DNA of 64,000 bases from Eggerthella sp. (GTDB taxonomy: Bacteria; Actinomycetota; Coriobacteriia; Coriobacteriales; Eggerthellaceae), in the NCBI GenBank assembly GCA_030540085.1, contig JAUNWY010000002.1, positions 124,001 through 188,000 on the forward strand, read 5' to 3'. The notes beneath the pieces are model-generated. The model saw nothing but the letters and a program-made list of their open reading frames with translations. It ran no database searches and was not told the DNA's origin. The translations under genes and the position numbers were made by a program. Positions 24,796-33,383 of this stretch are shown here, piece by piece; the first letter of the stretch is position 1; each line of letters opens with the position of its first letter.

Positions 24796-24905
24796 GCTTT
24801 ACCGTTACGCCACATCAATCGACGATTTGGCGTTAAAATCACAGGGCTGGCGCTTATACGCCAGCCATTGCCCCACTTACAACGCACTTCTACGATAGGA
24901 ACGAT

Positions 24906-25751
24906 ATGGATTACAAAGAAACCATTTGGGTCACTGGCTGCAAAGGCTTTCTGGGTCGCGAAATCGTCAAGCGCTTAAAGGCCACGTACAATTGCACCGT
25001 TGTTGGCACCGACAAGGAACTGATGGTTACCGACCCTGAACTCATCGATGCTTTTGCGCAAGATCTGCGTCCAGATGTTGTTATCAACTGCGCAGGCATT
25101 TCGCGCGCGGTAACCGGCCTGTCCAACCGCATCCATGCTTACGAAGTCAATGCTCTTGGTGCTCGCAACGTTGCGCTTGCCGCAAACAATGTTGGCGCAC
25201 TTATGGTACAGATCTCGACAGACGACGTGTTCCCCGTGCGCATGGCGGAACCCGCCAATGAATTCGACACGCCCCACCCCGAAACGCCTTACGGCAAATC
25301 GAAGCGCGCAGGCGAGGTAATGGTGCGCGACACCACGCCCAATCACCTCATCATCCGCTCTTCCTGGGTATATAGCATCGATGGCGGACAGGTTAAGGAC
25401 GCACTTGACGCTGCAGCTGCCGGCAAAACCCTTGTCGCACGAACCGACCAGCTTGCTTCGCCAACCTCGATTTCCACCTACGTTGACTTCCTGATCAAAG
25501 CCATCAACCGCAAGGCAACCGGCGTCCTTCACGTTACCAGCCGCGGCATGGCGAGCCGCTACGAGTTCCTCTCTCATGTTCTCAATACTTGCGGCTACGA
25601 TGCCAACACCATTTTGGTGCCTGAATCCGATCTGGTTACCGCAGAGCAGGTTGAGCTCGAAAGCCTGATGTTGGAAATGTTTGGAGCCGAGCTTCCCACC
25701 TGGCAAGACGATGTTGAGTCTTACTTCAAGGAAGTTGGCCTGGCAAAATAG
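24906..25751 (+). CDS. RmlD-like NAD(P)-dependent dTDP-4-dehydrorhamnose reductase family protein
   Basis: A 281-residue extended short-chain dehydrogenase. It has the Rossmann motif VTGCKGFLGREIVKRL (residues 9-24), NCAGISRAV, ISTDDVFP and the catalytic TPYGKSKRAGE (Tyr and Lys), as in RmlD. In nucleotide-sugar pathways RmlD reduces dTDP-4-keto-6-deoxymannose to dTDP-rhamnose, but no rmlABC genes are near, so the true substrate is open. The gene stands alone with a weak ribosome site (ATAGGA) and its own terminator at 25784-25811. Confidence 0.85.
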   Translation: MDYKETIWVTGCKGFLGREIVKRLKATYNCTVVGTDKELMVTDPELIDAFAQDLRPDVVINCAGISRAVTGLSNRIHAYEVNALGARNVALAANNVGALMVQISTDDVFPVRMAEPANEFDTPHPETPYGKSKRAGEVMVRDTTPNHLIIRSSWVYSIDGGQVKDALDAAAAGKTLVARTDQLASPTSISTYVDFLIKAINRKATGVLHVTSRGMASRYEFLSHVLNTCGYDANTILVPESDLVTAEQVELESLMLEMFGAELPTWQDDVESYFKEVGLAK

Positions 25752-25783
25752 CGAAAACCCAAGAGGCTGCTTTTATGCTTTAT

Positions 25784-25811
25784 AGCCCCTGGAGGAATCC
25801 AGGGGCTTTTT
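25784..25811 (+). terminator. Intrinsic terminator
   Basis: AGCCCCTGGA (25784-25793) and TCCAGGGGCT (25798-25807) pair around GGAA, followed by TTTT(T). Confidence 0.92.
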
Positions 25812-26071
25812 GCTGCACACAGGATTAACAGCAAAGAACCAACAGCACCTTGGCCGACTCGAATCACTCTTGATAAAACGCATATCGCCCCGTCACGAAA
25901 GGGGTATCGACATCAAAGCAACACGCCTACAACATCCCGCGGTTCAATTCGCCCTCCAAGGCTCCAACGCGACCTTCCCAGCTCTCCCCGCTGAGCGATC
26001 ACTTCCTGAACGTGTTCTGCGTGATAAAATTTTGGACGTTTGGCATTAATCTGATTACAGGACTATCACCT

Positions 26072-27499
26072 ATGACTAACAAAGCATTCGATACTGCGGC
26101 AAATGCCGCAAGCTCGCGTGAGCACTTTGCATCGCGCATTGGTTTCATTCTCATCGCCGCTGGTTGCGCTATCGGCATCGGCAACGTATGGCGCTTCCCC
26201 TATATCACCGGCGAATACGGCGGAGGGGCATTTGTACTCCTCTACTTGGTGTTTCTGGTCATCCTCGGACTGCCCGTTATGGTTATGGAGTTTGCGGTAG
26301 GTCGCGCCAGCCAAAAAAGCGCCGCGCAAGCCTTCGACATCCTGGAACCAAAACGTCGATTCCACTGGTTTTCGTGGTGGGGATATATCGGCTGCATGCT
26401 GCTGATGATGTTTTACACCACCGTTGCTGGCTGGATGCTTGCCTATATTCCCAAAATGGCAACAGGAACCTTCGACGGTGCCAGCACCGAAGTGGCAGGC
26501 AACGTGTTCAACGCGCTTCTTGCCAACCCAAGTGAGCTTATTGGCTGGATGATCGCTGCTATCGCTATTGGTTTTGCCGTATGCAGCCTAGGTCTCCAGA
26601 AAGGCGTAGAACGCATCACCAAATGGCTCATGGCCATCTTGTTTGTGGTAATGATCGTCCTATGCATCCGCACTACCACCCTACCCGGTGGTGCAGAGGG
26701 TATCGCGTTCTACCTTATTCCCGATTTCAGCCGTATGTTTGAAGGAGGTATAGCAACGTTCGGCGAAGCGGTTTATGCAGCTATGGGCCAAGCGTTCTTC
26801 TCGCTTTCTTTGGGTATTGCCGCCATGGAGATCTTCGGCTCGTACATCAATAAAGATCGACGTCTGATGAGCGAAGCGGTTTCGGTAACCGCCCTTAACA
26901 CGGTAGTGGCCATCCTTGCAGGACTCATCATCTTCCCCGCATGCTTCGCTTACGGTGTAACACCCGATTCTGGTCCTTCGCTGGTGTTCGTAACGCTCCC
27001 CTTGGTATTTGCCCAAATGCCGCTTGGCAGCCTTTGGGGTGCGCTGTTCTTCATCTTCATGAGTTTTGCCGCACTTTCAACGGTTATTGCGGTATTCGAG
27101 AACCTCATCAGCTTCAGCATGGACAAATGGGAGATCAGCCGACGCCGCGCGGTTGCCATTAACGGTATTCTGGTGCTGGTACTGAGCCTTCCCTGCGCGC
27201 TGGGCTTCAACGTGCTCTCAGGGGTAACCATTCCCGCTATCGGCGATATCCAAAGCATTGAAGATTTCATTGTGTCCAACAACATGCTGCCTTTGGGCGC
27301 ACTGGTGTTTGTGCTGTTCTGCACACGTCGTTACGGTTGGGGCTGGGATAACTTCCTGAAGGAAGCAGACACCGGCATCGGTGTCAAGTTCCCTGCCTGG
27401 TCTCGCATATGGGTTTCTTACGGCATTCCGGTGCTGATTGTGATCATCTTCATCATGGGATACGCTCCAAAAATTGCCCTCTGGCTAGGACTCAGCTAA
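26072..27499 (+). CDS. Neurotransmitter:sodium symporter (NSS/SNF) family transporter
   Basis: A 475-residue Na+-coupled amino acid or amine transporter of the LeuT fold, with about 11 transmembrane helices rather than 12, as in many bacterial members. Family motifs are at the N-terminus: CAIGIGNVWRFPYITGEYGGGAF (given here only as a landmark at about residues 30-52, split as CAIGIGNVWRFP and YITGEYGGGAF), which form the unwound TM1 substrate and Na+ sites. The ATG at 26072 gives the usual start just before SRIGFILIAAG. An upstream ATG at 26012 would add a 20-residue extension unlike the family. The ribosome site is weak. Substrate not predictable. Confidence 0.94.
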   Translation: MTNKAFDTAANAASSREHFASRIGFILIAAGCAIGIGNVWRFPYITGEYGGGAFVLLYLVFLVILGLPVMVMEFAVGRASQKSAAQAFDILEPKRRFHWFSWWGYIGCMLLMMFYTTVAGWMLAYIPKMATGTFDGASTEVAGNVFNALLANPSELIGWMIAAIAIGFAVCSLGLQKGVERITKWLMAILFVVMIVLCIRTTTLPGGAEGIAFYLIPDFSRMFEGGIATFGEAVYAAMGQAFFSLSLGIAAMEIFGSYINKDRRLMSEAVSVTALNTVVAILAGLIIFPACFAYGVTPDSGPSLVFVTLPLVFAQMPLGSLWGALFFIFMSFAALSTVIAVFENLISFSMDKWEISRRRAVAINGILVLVLSLPCALGFNVLSGVTIPAIGDIQSIEDFIVSNNMLPLGALVFVLFCTRRYGWGWDNFLKEADTGIGVKFPAWSRIWVSYGIPVLIVIIFIMGYAPKIALWLGLS

Positions 27500-27525
27500 G
27501 CTGGAGAACCAAAGCTTATCAGCGC

Positions 27526-27564
27526 AAACGGGGTTCGGCTGCTGCCGAACCCCGTTTATTTTTG
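27526..27564 (+). terminator. Intrinsic terminator of NSS gene
   Basis: A perfect 14-bp stem (27526-27539 with 27544-27557, AAACGGGGTTCGGC) has a 4-nt loop and is followed by ATTTTTG. Confidence 0.93.
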
Positions 27565-27691
27565 CTCTCAAAAAGCCATCTTAAACCAGCCCATGTATGT
27601 CGGCGGACGCAAGAAACGCAGGCGCAACCTGAACAGGCTCCGCGACAACCCCTGATGTACCTAGATATCACACAGGCTCGTCTCATCCGCA

Positions 27692-27766
27692 CCACCACAT
27701 TGAGCGCTGCGCCTAGGATCCCCACCTCATAGCGCTGTATTCCGGCAGCCCCACCTCATAGCGCTG
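27692..27766. repeat. Short tandem repeats, 28-29 bp period
   Basis: Two exact 18-nt copies of CCCCACCTCATAGCGCTG start at 27720 and 27749. A degenerate third copy (CCACCACATTGAGCGCTG) starts at 27692. Spacers are 10-11 nt. No further copies are seen on either side. This gene-free stretch (27565-28154) otherwise holds only the inverted-repeat element at 27896-28037. Confidence 0.65.
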
Positions 27767-27895
27767 ACTTGGGCTGATCCATCCCACAGGACCGCGTTCA
27801 GGCCGATCGACTCCGTAGGGCAGCGCTCAAACATCGGCCCCGCAGGGCTGCCCAAAAATCTTCCCGAAGGCTCAAAAACAGAATAGCCGCCCAAA

Positions 27896-28037
27896 TTGCA
27901 ACTTTTTTGCGATTGCGGATTGCCGCATGACGCCCAATCTCAAATCAAAGCACAAAAGCCCAGGTGGTCAGCCACAGGACGATCGATTTTCACCTCACAA
28001 AGGAGGATAAGGATCCGTAATCGCAAAAAAGTTGCAA
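27896..28037. repeat. 142-bp element bounded by 25-bp inverted repeats
   Basis: The left arm 27896-27920 (beginning TTGCAACTTTTTTGCGATT) and the right arm 28013-28037 are inverted repeats matching at 24 of 25 positions, separated by 92 bp. No ORF is inside; an AAGGAGG-like stretch is near the right arm. It could be a MITE-like remnant, an invertible segment or a large cruciform. Target-site duplications are not obvious. Confidence 0.75.
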
Positions 28038-28154
28038 ATACGACAGTATTTTTGTTTTCAACGGGCGGATCACTACAGTAGGAGCAAATCTCACAAAAGA
28101 CGTGCCAGAGTCTAGCGGCGGCAGCAAGGCAAATCCCGTTAAAGAAGGCATAGG

Positions 28155-28190
28155 CAAAAAAATAAGGCGGCTTGAACAGCCGCCTTATTT
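28155..28190 (-). terminator. Terminator of the 94-residue protein gene
   Basis: AAATAAGGCGGCT and AGCCGCCTTATTT (28160-28172, 28178-28190) pair. On the minus strand they are followed by an unbroken T-run. It starts 2 bp after the stop codon. Confidence 0.9.
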
Positions 28191-28191
28191 C

Positions 28192-28476
28192 TTACGCATA
28201 TCCGCCGCGATACAGAACCTCGATCGGAATACCAGGATGCTCGGTAACGTATTTACCCTTGATGAGCATCTTCTTGTATTCAACCGCATAGTCCTTAGGG
28301 CCGATCATCCTGATTTCAGGTGCAGGATAGGCCTCCAGGAAGGATTCCATCTCGCGCATGAAATCAACGGGCTTGAACGTCTTCTCGGAAATTGCAGCGC
28401 CATCTTTATCCAAAGCTACCGCCATGAAGTCGGCGTTTGGAAACCCTGCAATAACGACGTATTGTGGCTCAGCCAT
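28192..28476 (-). CDS. Small conserved-looking protein of unknown function
   Basis: A 94-residue, slightly acidic protein without signal peptide or membrane helix. It opens with a hydrophobic strand (YVVIAGFPN), then ADFMAVALDKDGAAI, and later has PEIRMIGPKDYAVEYKKMLI and a PIEVLYRGGYA end. The strand pattern vaguely suggests an RNase H/actin-like half-fold, but I would not assign one. A good ribosome site (GAGAGGGAG, 7-nt spacing) and its own terminator argue that it is real. It sits between the gene-free region and the fab operon terminator and has no functional neighbours. Confidence 0.75.
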   Translation of the reverse strand: MAEPQYVVIAGFPNADFMAVALDKDGAAISEKTFKPVDFMREMESFLEAYPAPEIRMIGPKDYAVEYKKMLIKGKYVTEHPGIPIEVLYRGGYA

Positions 28477-28532
28477 AATTTTCTCCCTCTCTTAAATTGT
28501 GATCCCTGGCTTGTATTTTACGTTTATTCTCC

Positions 28533-28576
28533 ACAAAAGAGAAGCACCCTAGCCAGATTTCCCAGCTAGGGTGCTT
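28533..28576 (-). terminator. Terminator of the fatty acid synthesis operon
   Basis: AAGCACCCTAGC (28542-28553) and GCTAGGGTGCTT (28565-28576) pair perfectly around an 11-nt loop. On the minus strand CTCTTTTG follows. It lies 31 bp after the accDA stop. Confidence 0.88.
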
Positions 28577-28607
28577 AGAACATGTTCGCTTATTGAAACG
28601 TTTGACA

Positions 28608-30875
28608 CTAGAAGGCGCGGAAACGCTCGTAGCGCTGGTCGCGAAGCTCTTCGGGGCTCAAGCGATACAACTCCCGCAACGAGCGCGTCACGAATTCTTC
28701 CACATAGGCAGCAGCCTGTTCGGGATTTTCATGAGCGGGGCCATCCCCTTCGCTTACCACTTCTTCGATAATGCCCATATCGCACGCTTCTCGGGCGCTC
28801 ATCTTCATGACGGCAGCTGCCTCGGCAGCACGGGTGCGATCCTTCCACAAAATCGAGGCAAAGCCTTCAGGCGAAAGAACCGAATACACCGCATGGTCTT
28901 GCATAGCAACGCGATTACCCATGGCAAGCGCCAATGCGCCGCCCGAGCCGCCTTCGCCCAAAACAATGCATACAACAGGAACAGTAAGGCCTGCCATGGC
29001 AACCAGATTGTCGGCAATGGCATTCCCCTGACCGCGCTCTTCTGCTTCCATGCCACAGAATGCGCCCTGGGTATCTACCAAGCAAACGATAGGGCGGCCG
29101 AATTTCTCTGCTTGCTGCATCAATCGAAGGCTCTTACGGTAACCTTCGGGCTGAGGGCAGCCGAAATTACGAGCAATACGCTGCTTCAGGTCGGCGCCTT
29201 TTTCTTCGGCAACCACCGTGACAGGCATGCCGTCAATCCAGCCAATGCCACCGATGATAGCCCCGTCATCGGCAAACATACGATCACCATGAAGCTCGAA
29301 GAACCCATCGACCATATGGTTGATGTAATACTGCGAAGTCGGACGATGAATGTTGCGAGCAATCATAACGCTTTCCCAAGCAGGGTTGTCTTCCTTCGAA
29401 GAAGCCTTCTTCAGGGGCATGACCGAAGGAGCATCCGCGACACCGCGTTTCTTGAGGGCGCGCTTCAACGAGAACGAGCCTTTGACGTTAATACGTTTCC
29501 CGACTTCCCCGGCAAGCCTGGAAAGAGCACCCTCCTCGACTTTGTCATCTTGGCGGACAGCAACAGCATCCTGTGCAGCGCGCAGCATCGCACGCACGGC
29601 ACCGCCGCCAGGAACCACTCGGGCCACGTTCTGATCGAGCTCCACTTCCTTCGGGGCGCTATGCAACGCGAGGATACGCGATAGGCATTCCTTCAAATCA
29701 CTGCGCTCAACGATGGCGTCGATGAGGCCATGCTCAAGCGCAAACTCCGCCGTCTGGAATCCTTCGGGTAGCGTCTGCTTGATGGTGTCCTGGATTACGC
29801 GGCGGCCAGCAAAACCGATAAGCGCATGGGGCTCGGAAATAATGATGTCGCCCTGCATGGCAAACGAAGCCGTTACACCGCCCGTAGTGGGATCGGTGAT
29901 AACAGATACGTACAGCAAGCCCGCACGACCGTGACGCTCGATTGCGGCGCTGATCTTGCCCATCTGCATCAAGGACACAAGACCCTCCTGCATACGGGCA
30001 CCACCAGATGCAGTGAAGATAAACAGAGGTAGGCCCTCATCGGTAGCCCGCTCGACCGCACGGGTTACTTTCTCGCCTACAACCGACCCCATCGAACCCA
30101 TCATGAAAGTAGATTCCATGATGCAAAGCGCCACTTCGCGGCCATCGAGCTTAACTTTTCCGGTGCGCACGCCCTCATCGAAGCCGCTACGCGCACGTTG
30201 CTTTTCAATAAGCTCGTTGAACTGGGGGAACTCAAGCGGATCGCTTTCGTCCATAGAAGCGTCCCATTCCTCGAATGAGCCTTCGTCGAACAGCAGCGCA
30301 ATGCGCTCGCTCGAAGTAAGACGGTACAGCTCACCGCAGGTGGGGCATACACCGCCTGTCGCCAAAACAGGCTGTTCGTCATGGTACATCTTGCATTTGG
30401 GGCAACGGCGCCAATTTGGCTCATGCTCAGCAAAAGCAGGATCAGGGTGGCATTCCACCCACAAACTATGAGAACGATCTTTTTCCATGGGAGAAAGCAC
30501 GCAGATACCATTCTGGTGCGCCACCATACGCAAAAGAGGATCGGCTACGAAGTTGGTGTCGCACACAAGAAGCGCACCCGCACCGCACATCTTTGCCGCC
30601 TGGATAACCGCATACACGTTGGTGAACAAACGAGCATCGAACTTGTCGCCCAGCAAGGCAACGCGAGCAGATCCCGAGCAGGAAAAACCCTTTTCCTTGT
30701 CTTTGGTGCCCGTAACCCATATCTGGCTGCACTCGTTTTTCACGCAGGCCTTCACGCATGCTTTCATGGGAGAACCGTAACCAACCACCAGCAAGGGAGC
30801 ATTGATTGCCTGCTCAAGCAGCGACAGCTGATATACGACCGTGCTATCCGCAACGGAAGCGTTGGGTTTAGCCAT
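28608..30875 (-). CDS. accDA: Fused acetyl-CoA carboxylase carboxyltransferase AccD-AccA with N-terminal extension
   Basis: A 755-residue fusion. Residues 155-182 hold the AccD zinc ribbon (Cys158, 161, 177, 180). About 190-440 is the beta and 490-755 the alpha carboxyltransferase domain (GGSGGALALAMGNRVAM in the latter). It transfers CO2 from biotin to acetyl-CoA, giving malonyl-CoA. Unusually, residues 15-135 precede the zinc ribbon. Their order of elements (LLVVGYGS..., ARVALLGD, NVYAVIQAAKMCGAGALLV, NGICVLSP) resembles the N-terminal domain of biotin carboxylase (ADEAVLLG, YLxxxxIIxAAxxTGAxAIHPG, GIxFIGP) without its functional residues. It overlaps fabZ by one base (TAATG) and ends the operon. 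accB and accC are not in this window. Confidence 0.93.
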   Translation of the reverse strand: MAKPNASVADSTVVYQLSLLEQAINAPLLVVGYGSPMKACVKACVKNECSQIWVTGTKDKEKGFSCSGSARVALLGDKFDARLFTNVYAVIQAAKMCGAGALLVCDTNFVADPLLRMVAHQNGICVLSPMEKDRSHSLWVECHPDPAFAEHEPNWRRCPKCKMYHDEQPVLATGGVCPTCGELYRLTSSERIALLFDEGSFEEWDASMDESDPLEFPQFNELIEKQRARSGFDEGVRTGKVKLDGREVALCIMESTFMMGSMGSVVGEKVTRAVERATDEGLPLFIFTASGGARMQEGLVSLMQMGKISAAIERHGRAGLLYVSVITDPTTGGVTASFAMQGDIIISEPHALIGFAGRRVIQDTIKQTLPEGFQTAEFALEHGLIDAIVERSDLKECLSRILALHSAPKEVELDQNVARVVPGGGAVRAMLRAAQDAVAVRQDDKVEEGALSRLAGEVGKRINVKGSFSLKRALKKRGVADAPSVMPLKKASSKEDNPAWESVMIARNIHRPTSQYYINHMVDGFFELHGDRMFADDGAIIGGIGWIDGMPVTVVAEEKGADLKQRIARNFGCPQPEGYRKSLRLMQQAEKFGRPIVCLVDTQGAFCGMEAEERGQGNAIADNLVAMAGLTVPVVCIVLGEGGSGGALALAMGNRVAMQDHAVYSVLSPEGFASILWKDRTRAAEAAAVMKMSAREACDMGIIEEVVSEGDGPAHENPEQAAAYVEEFVTRSLRELYRLSPEELRDQRYERFRAF

Positions 30876-31342
30876 TATTGCTCCCCCTCTTCCTGCGCTT
30901 TCGCCATTACATATTTCTGCGTTGCCTGAGCGCAAACCTCACCTTCGACGCGTGCCACCACATCCGCAACGCACATCCGAGAAGAATTGCGCGTGATGGT
31001 AGCCTCGAGGGAAACGGTGTCGCCGGGAAGCACCGTTCGGCGGAATTTAGCCTTATCGATACCGGCAAGGTAGCCGATGCGCCCCGCCTGGCCGTTCTCC
31101 GAAAGCAGGCAGCAGCATGCAGCCTGAGCGAGCGCCTCCATCAGGATGACGCCGGGAAGAACGGGATGCCCCGGGAAATGACCCGCGAACAAAGGCAGCT
31201 CAGGGTCGACATCAAGCTCAGCCACGATAGACTCACCAGGTTTGCAGTTCACAATGCGGCTCACCCACACAAACGGATCGCGATGGGGCAGCAACGCCAA
31301 CACGCCTTCGCGATCACAGGGGAAAGCGACCTCAAGCCCCAT
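30875..31342 (-). CDS. fabZ: 3-hydroxyacyl-ACP dehydratase
   Basis: A 155-residue hot-dog fold enzyme that removes water from 3-hydroxyacyl-ACP in each elongation cycle. It shows the family motifs LPHRDPFVWVSRI (18-30), the active-site GHFPGHPVLPG with His55 and the catalytic Glu69 in ILMEALAQAA. It overlaps fabF upstream and accDA downstream by single bases (TAATG), giving strong translational coupling. FabA-type isomerase activity cannot be excluded by sequence, but the motif is FabZ-like. Confidence 0.96.
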   Translation of the reverse strand: MGLEVAFPCDREGVLALLPHRDPFVWVSRIVNCKPGESIVAELDVDPELPLFAGHFPGHPVLPGVILMEALAQAACCCLLSENGQAGRIGYLAGIDKAKFRRTVLPGDTVSLEATITRNSSRMCVADVVARVEGEVCAQATQKYVMAKAQEEGEQ

Positions 31343-32619
31343 TACTCACTCACCTCCGTAAACGGAGATACCGCCAAAGAGGCATTATGCCCGCCGAAGC
31401 CTAACGAATTGGAAAGCGCAACCTTCTGAGGACGGTTCACCAGCGCACCAGACGGAACAAACACTGGGCATTCTGGATCTGCCTCGGCATAGCCTGCCGT
31501 AGGGGGAACGATACCGCGAGATACCGAGATGGCCGTTACAATGGCTTCGATAGCGCCTGCTGCGCCCAGCATGTGGCCCACCGTACCCTTTACCGAAGTT
31601 ACAGGAACCTTAGAAGCAAGCTCGTCGCCAAGAAGACCGTGCCATGCAGCAGCTTCCACCATATCGTTTACATGCGTTGCCGTACCGTGGGCATTCAGAT
31701 GACCTACTTCCTCGAGGGAAAAACCACCTTCGGCCAATGCCTGACGCATAGCGCGTACTGCACCTTCGCCACTCGGCTCCGGTGCAGTCATGTGGTACGC
31801 GTCGCCGGTAGAGCCAAAGCCCGTGATCTCGGCAATGATGTTGGCGCCACGTGCCTGAGCATGCTCAAGCGATTCCAGCACCAACGCGCCTGCTCCCTCG
31901 CCTGCAACAAAACCAGAACGACGAGCATCGAAAGGCAGGGCAGCCTTCTCAGGGTCGTCGGACTTGGTGATAGCACCCAAGTTGCCAAAACCAGCCAGCG
32001 ACATATTGGTAACGCCCTCTTCGGTACCGCCAGCAAGTGCCGCATCCGCCAACCCAAAACGAATAAGGCGATAAGCTTCGCCCACACAATGGGTGCCGGT
32101 TGAGCATGCCGTAACGATATTCAGGCAATCGCCCTTCAAACCATAGCGAATGGCAAGATTACCTGCCGCCATGTTCGAGATCATGGTCGGAATAAACAGC
32201 GGACTTACGCGCTTTGCCCCTTTTTCGTGCAACACGATGGATTCGCGCTCAAAAACCTCCATGCCGCCAATACCAGATCCAAACACACACGCAAAGCGAG
32301 TGGCATCCTCTTGATCCATATCGATGCCAGCCTGCGCCATGGCTTCATCCGATGCCAAGATGGCATACTGAACGAAGGGAGCGAAACGACGCGATTCTTT
32401 CTTGGAGAAACCCGCTTTCAGGGGGTCGTAATCGGGAATAGCCCCAACAACACTCACATTAAGCTGCTCTCGCTTTTCTTCGGGAAGAAGGCTAAAGCAG
32501 CATTCACCAGATGCAACCTTGCTCCACAGAGCATCAACGCCAAAGCCTGCTGGAGAAATCGCGCCCATACCCGTAATGACTACGCGGTTGAATCCGTTGT
32601 TCTTCTCTTCGTTGCTCAT
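31342..32619 (-). CDS. fabF: Beta-ketoacyl-ACP synthase II
   Basis: A 425-residue thiolase-fold condensing enzyme. The catalytic triad is complete: Cys172 in TACSTG, His310 in NAHGTAT and His348 in GTVGHMLGAAG. It elongates acyl-ACP with malonyl-ACP. Since no fabH is in the cluster, initiation must come from a gene elsewhere or from decarboxylation by this enzyme. The start overlaps the fabG stop (ATGA). Confidence 0.97.
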   Translation of the reverse strand: MSNEEKNNGFNRVVITGMGAISPAGFGVDALWSKVASGECCFSLLPEEKREQLNVSVVGAIPDYDPLKAGFSKKESRRFAPFVQYAILASDEAMAQAGIDMDQEDATRFACVFGSGIGGMEVFERESIVLHEKGAKRVSPLFIPTMISNMAAGNLAIRYGLKGDCLNIVTACSTGTHCVGEAYRLIRFGLADAALAGGTEEGVTNMSLAGFGNLGAITKSDDPEKAALPFDARRSGFVAGEGAGALVLESLEHAQARGANIIAEITGFGSTGDAYHMTAPEPSGEGAVRAMRQALAEGGFSLEEVGHLNAHGTATHVNDMVEAAAWHGLLGDELASKVPVTSVKGTVGHMLGAAGAIEAIVTAISVSRGIVPPTAGYAEADPECPVFVPSGALVNRPQKVALSNSLGFGGHNASLAVSPFTEVSE

Positions 32620-33380
32620 AGCGACATTCCTCCATCAATCGCCAAAACCTGTCCTGTAATGTAGCGGGCCTCGTCGCTCGCTAAGAAACGAACCGCATTT
32701 GCCACATCCTGAGGTTCGCCGAATTCCTTCATCGCAATGCGACCGCGCACTGCCTCGATAGCCTTTTCGCCCATCGCCTTCGTCATCTCGGTTCCGATAA
32801 AGCCCGGCGCAACTGCGTTTGCCGTGATACCACGCGCAGCAAGCTCCTTCGCCACGCTTTTGGTGAGGCCAATGATGCCCGCCTTGGATGCCGAATAATT
32901 AACCTGGCCAGCATTGCCATAAAGGCCTACGACACTGGAAACGCTTACGATCCTTCCGTATCGTTGCTTCATCATGATGGGAGTCACATGGCGAACACAG
33001 TTGAAAGCGCCCTTTAGATTGACGTCGATCACGCGATCAAATGCCTCTTCGCTCATGCGCGCCAGCAAGCCGTCACGCGTAATGCCCGCGTTATTGACCA
33101 GAACATCGATACGGCCCCACATCGCCTGAACCTTTGCCACCATAGCTGCAACCTCCTGGAAGGAGGAAACATCGGCACAGACAGCCTTAGCCTCAACACC
33201 ATGCTCCTGGGCAACTTCAGCCGCCAGGCCCTCTGCCACTATAAGGCTCTTTTCGCTTGAGCAATTGATAGCTACGGCATAGCCTGCCTCTGCAAGCGTG
33301 CGCACCACCGCTTCACCAATACCACGGCTTCCTCCCGTTACCAGGGCAACGGGGAACGCTGCTTTTTCGATCTTTGGCAC
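32616..33380 (-). CDS. fabG: 3-oxoacyl-ACP reductase
   Basis: A 254-residue short-chain dehydrogenase with TGGSRGIG cofactor motif (15-22), NNAG (96-99), Asn121, Ser149, Tyr162 and Lys166 (YSASK). It reduces 3-ketoacyl-ACP with NADPH. Three bases separate it from fabD, and it overlaps fabF by four. Its N-terminus is about seven residues longer than typical, but no better start is visible. Confidence 0.96.
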   Translation of the reverse strand: MPKIEKAAFPVALVTGGSRGIGEAVVRTLAEAGYAVAINCSSEKSLIVAEGLAAEVAQEHGVEAKAVCADVSSFQEVAAMVAKVQAMWGRIDVLVNNAGITRDGLLARMSEEAFDRVIDVNLKGAFNCVRHVTPIMMKQRYGRIVSVSSVVGLYGNAGQVNYSASKAGIIGLTKSVAKELAARGITANAVAPGFIGTEMTKAMGEKAIEAVRGRIAMKEFGEPQDVANAVRFLASDEARYITGQVLAIDGGMSL

Positions 33381-33383
33381 GGT

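Noticed and set aside
27692..27766. Possible CRISPR array
   Set aside because: Only three units, 10-11 nt spacers, an imperfect first repeat and no cas genes.
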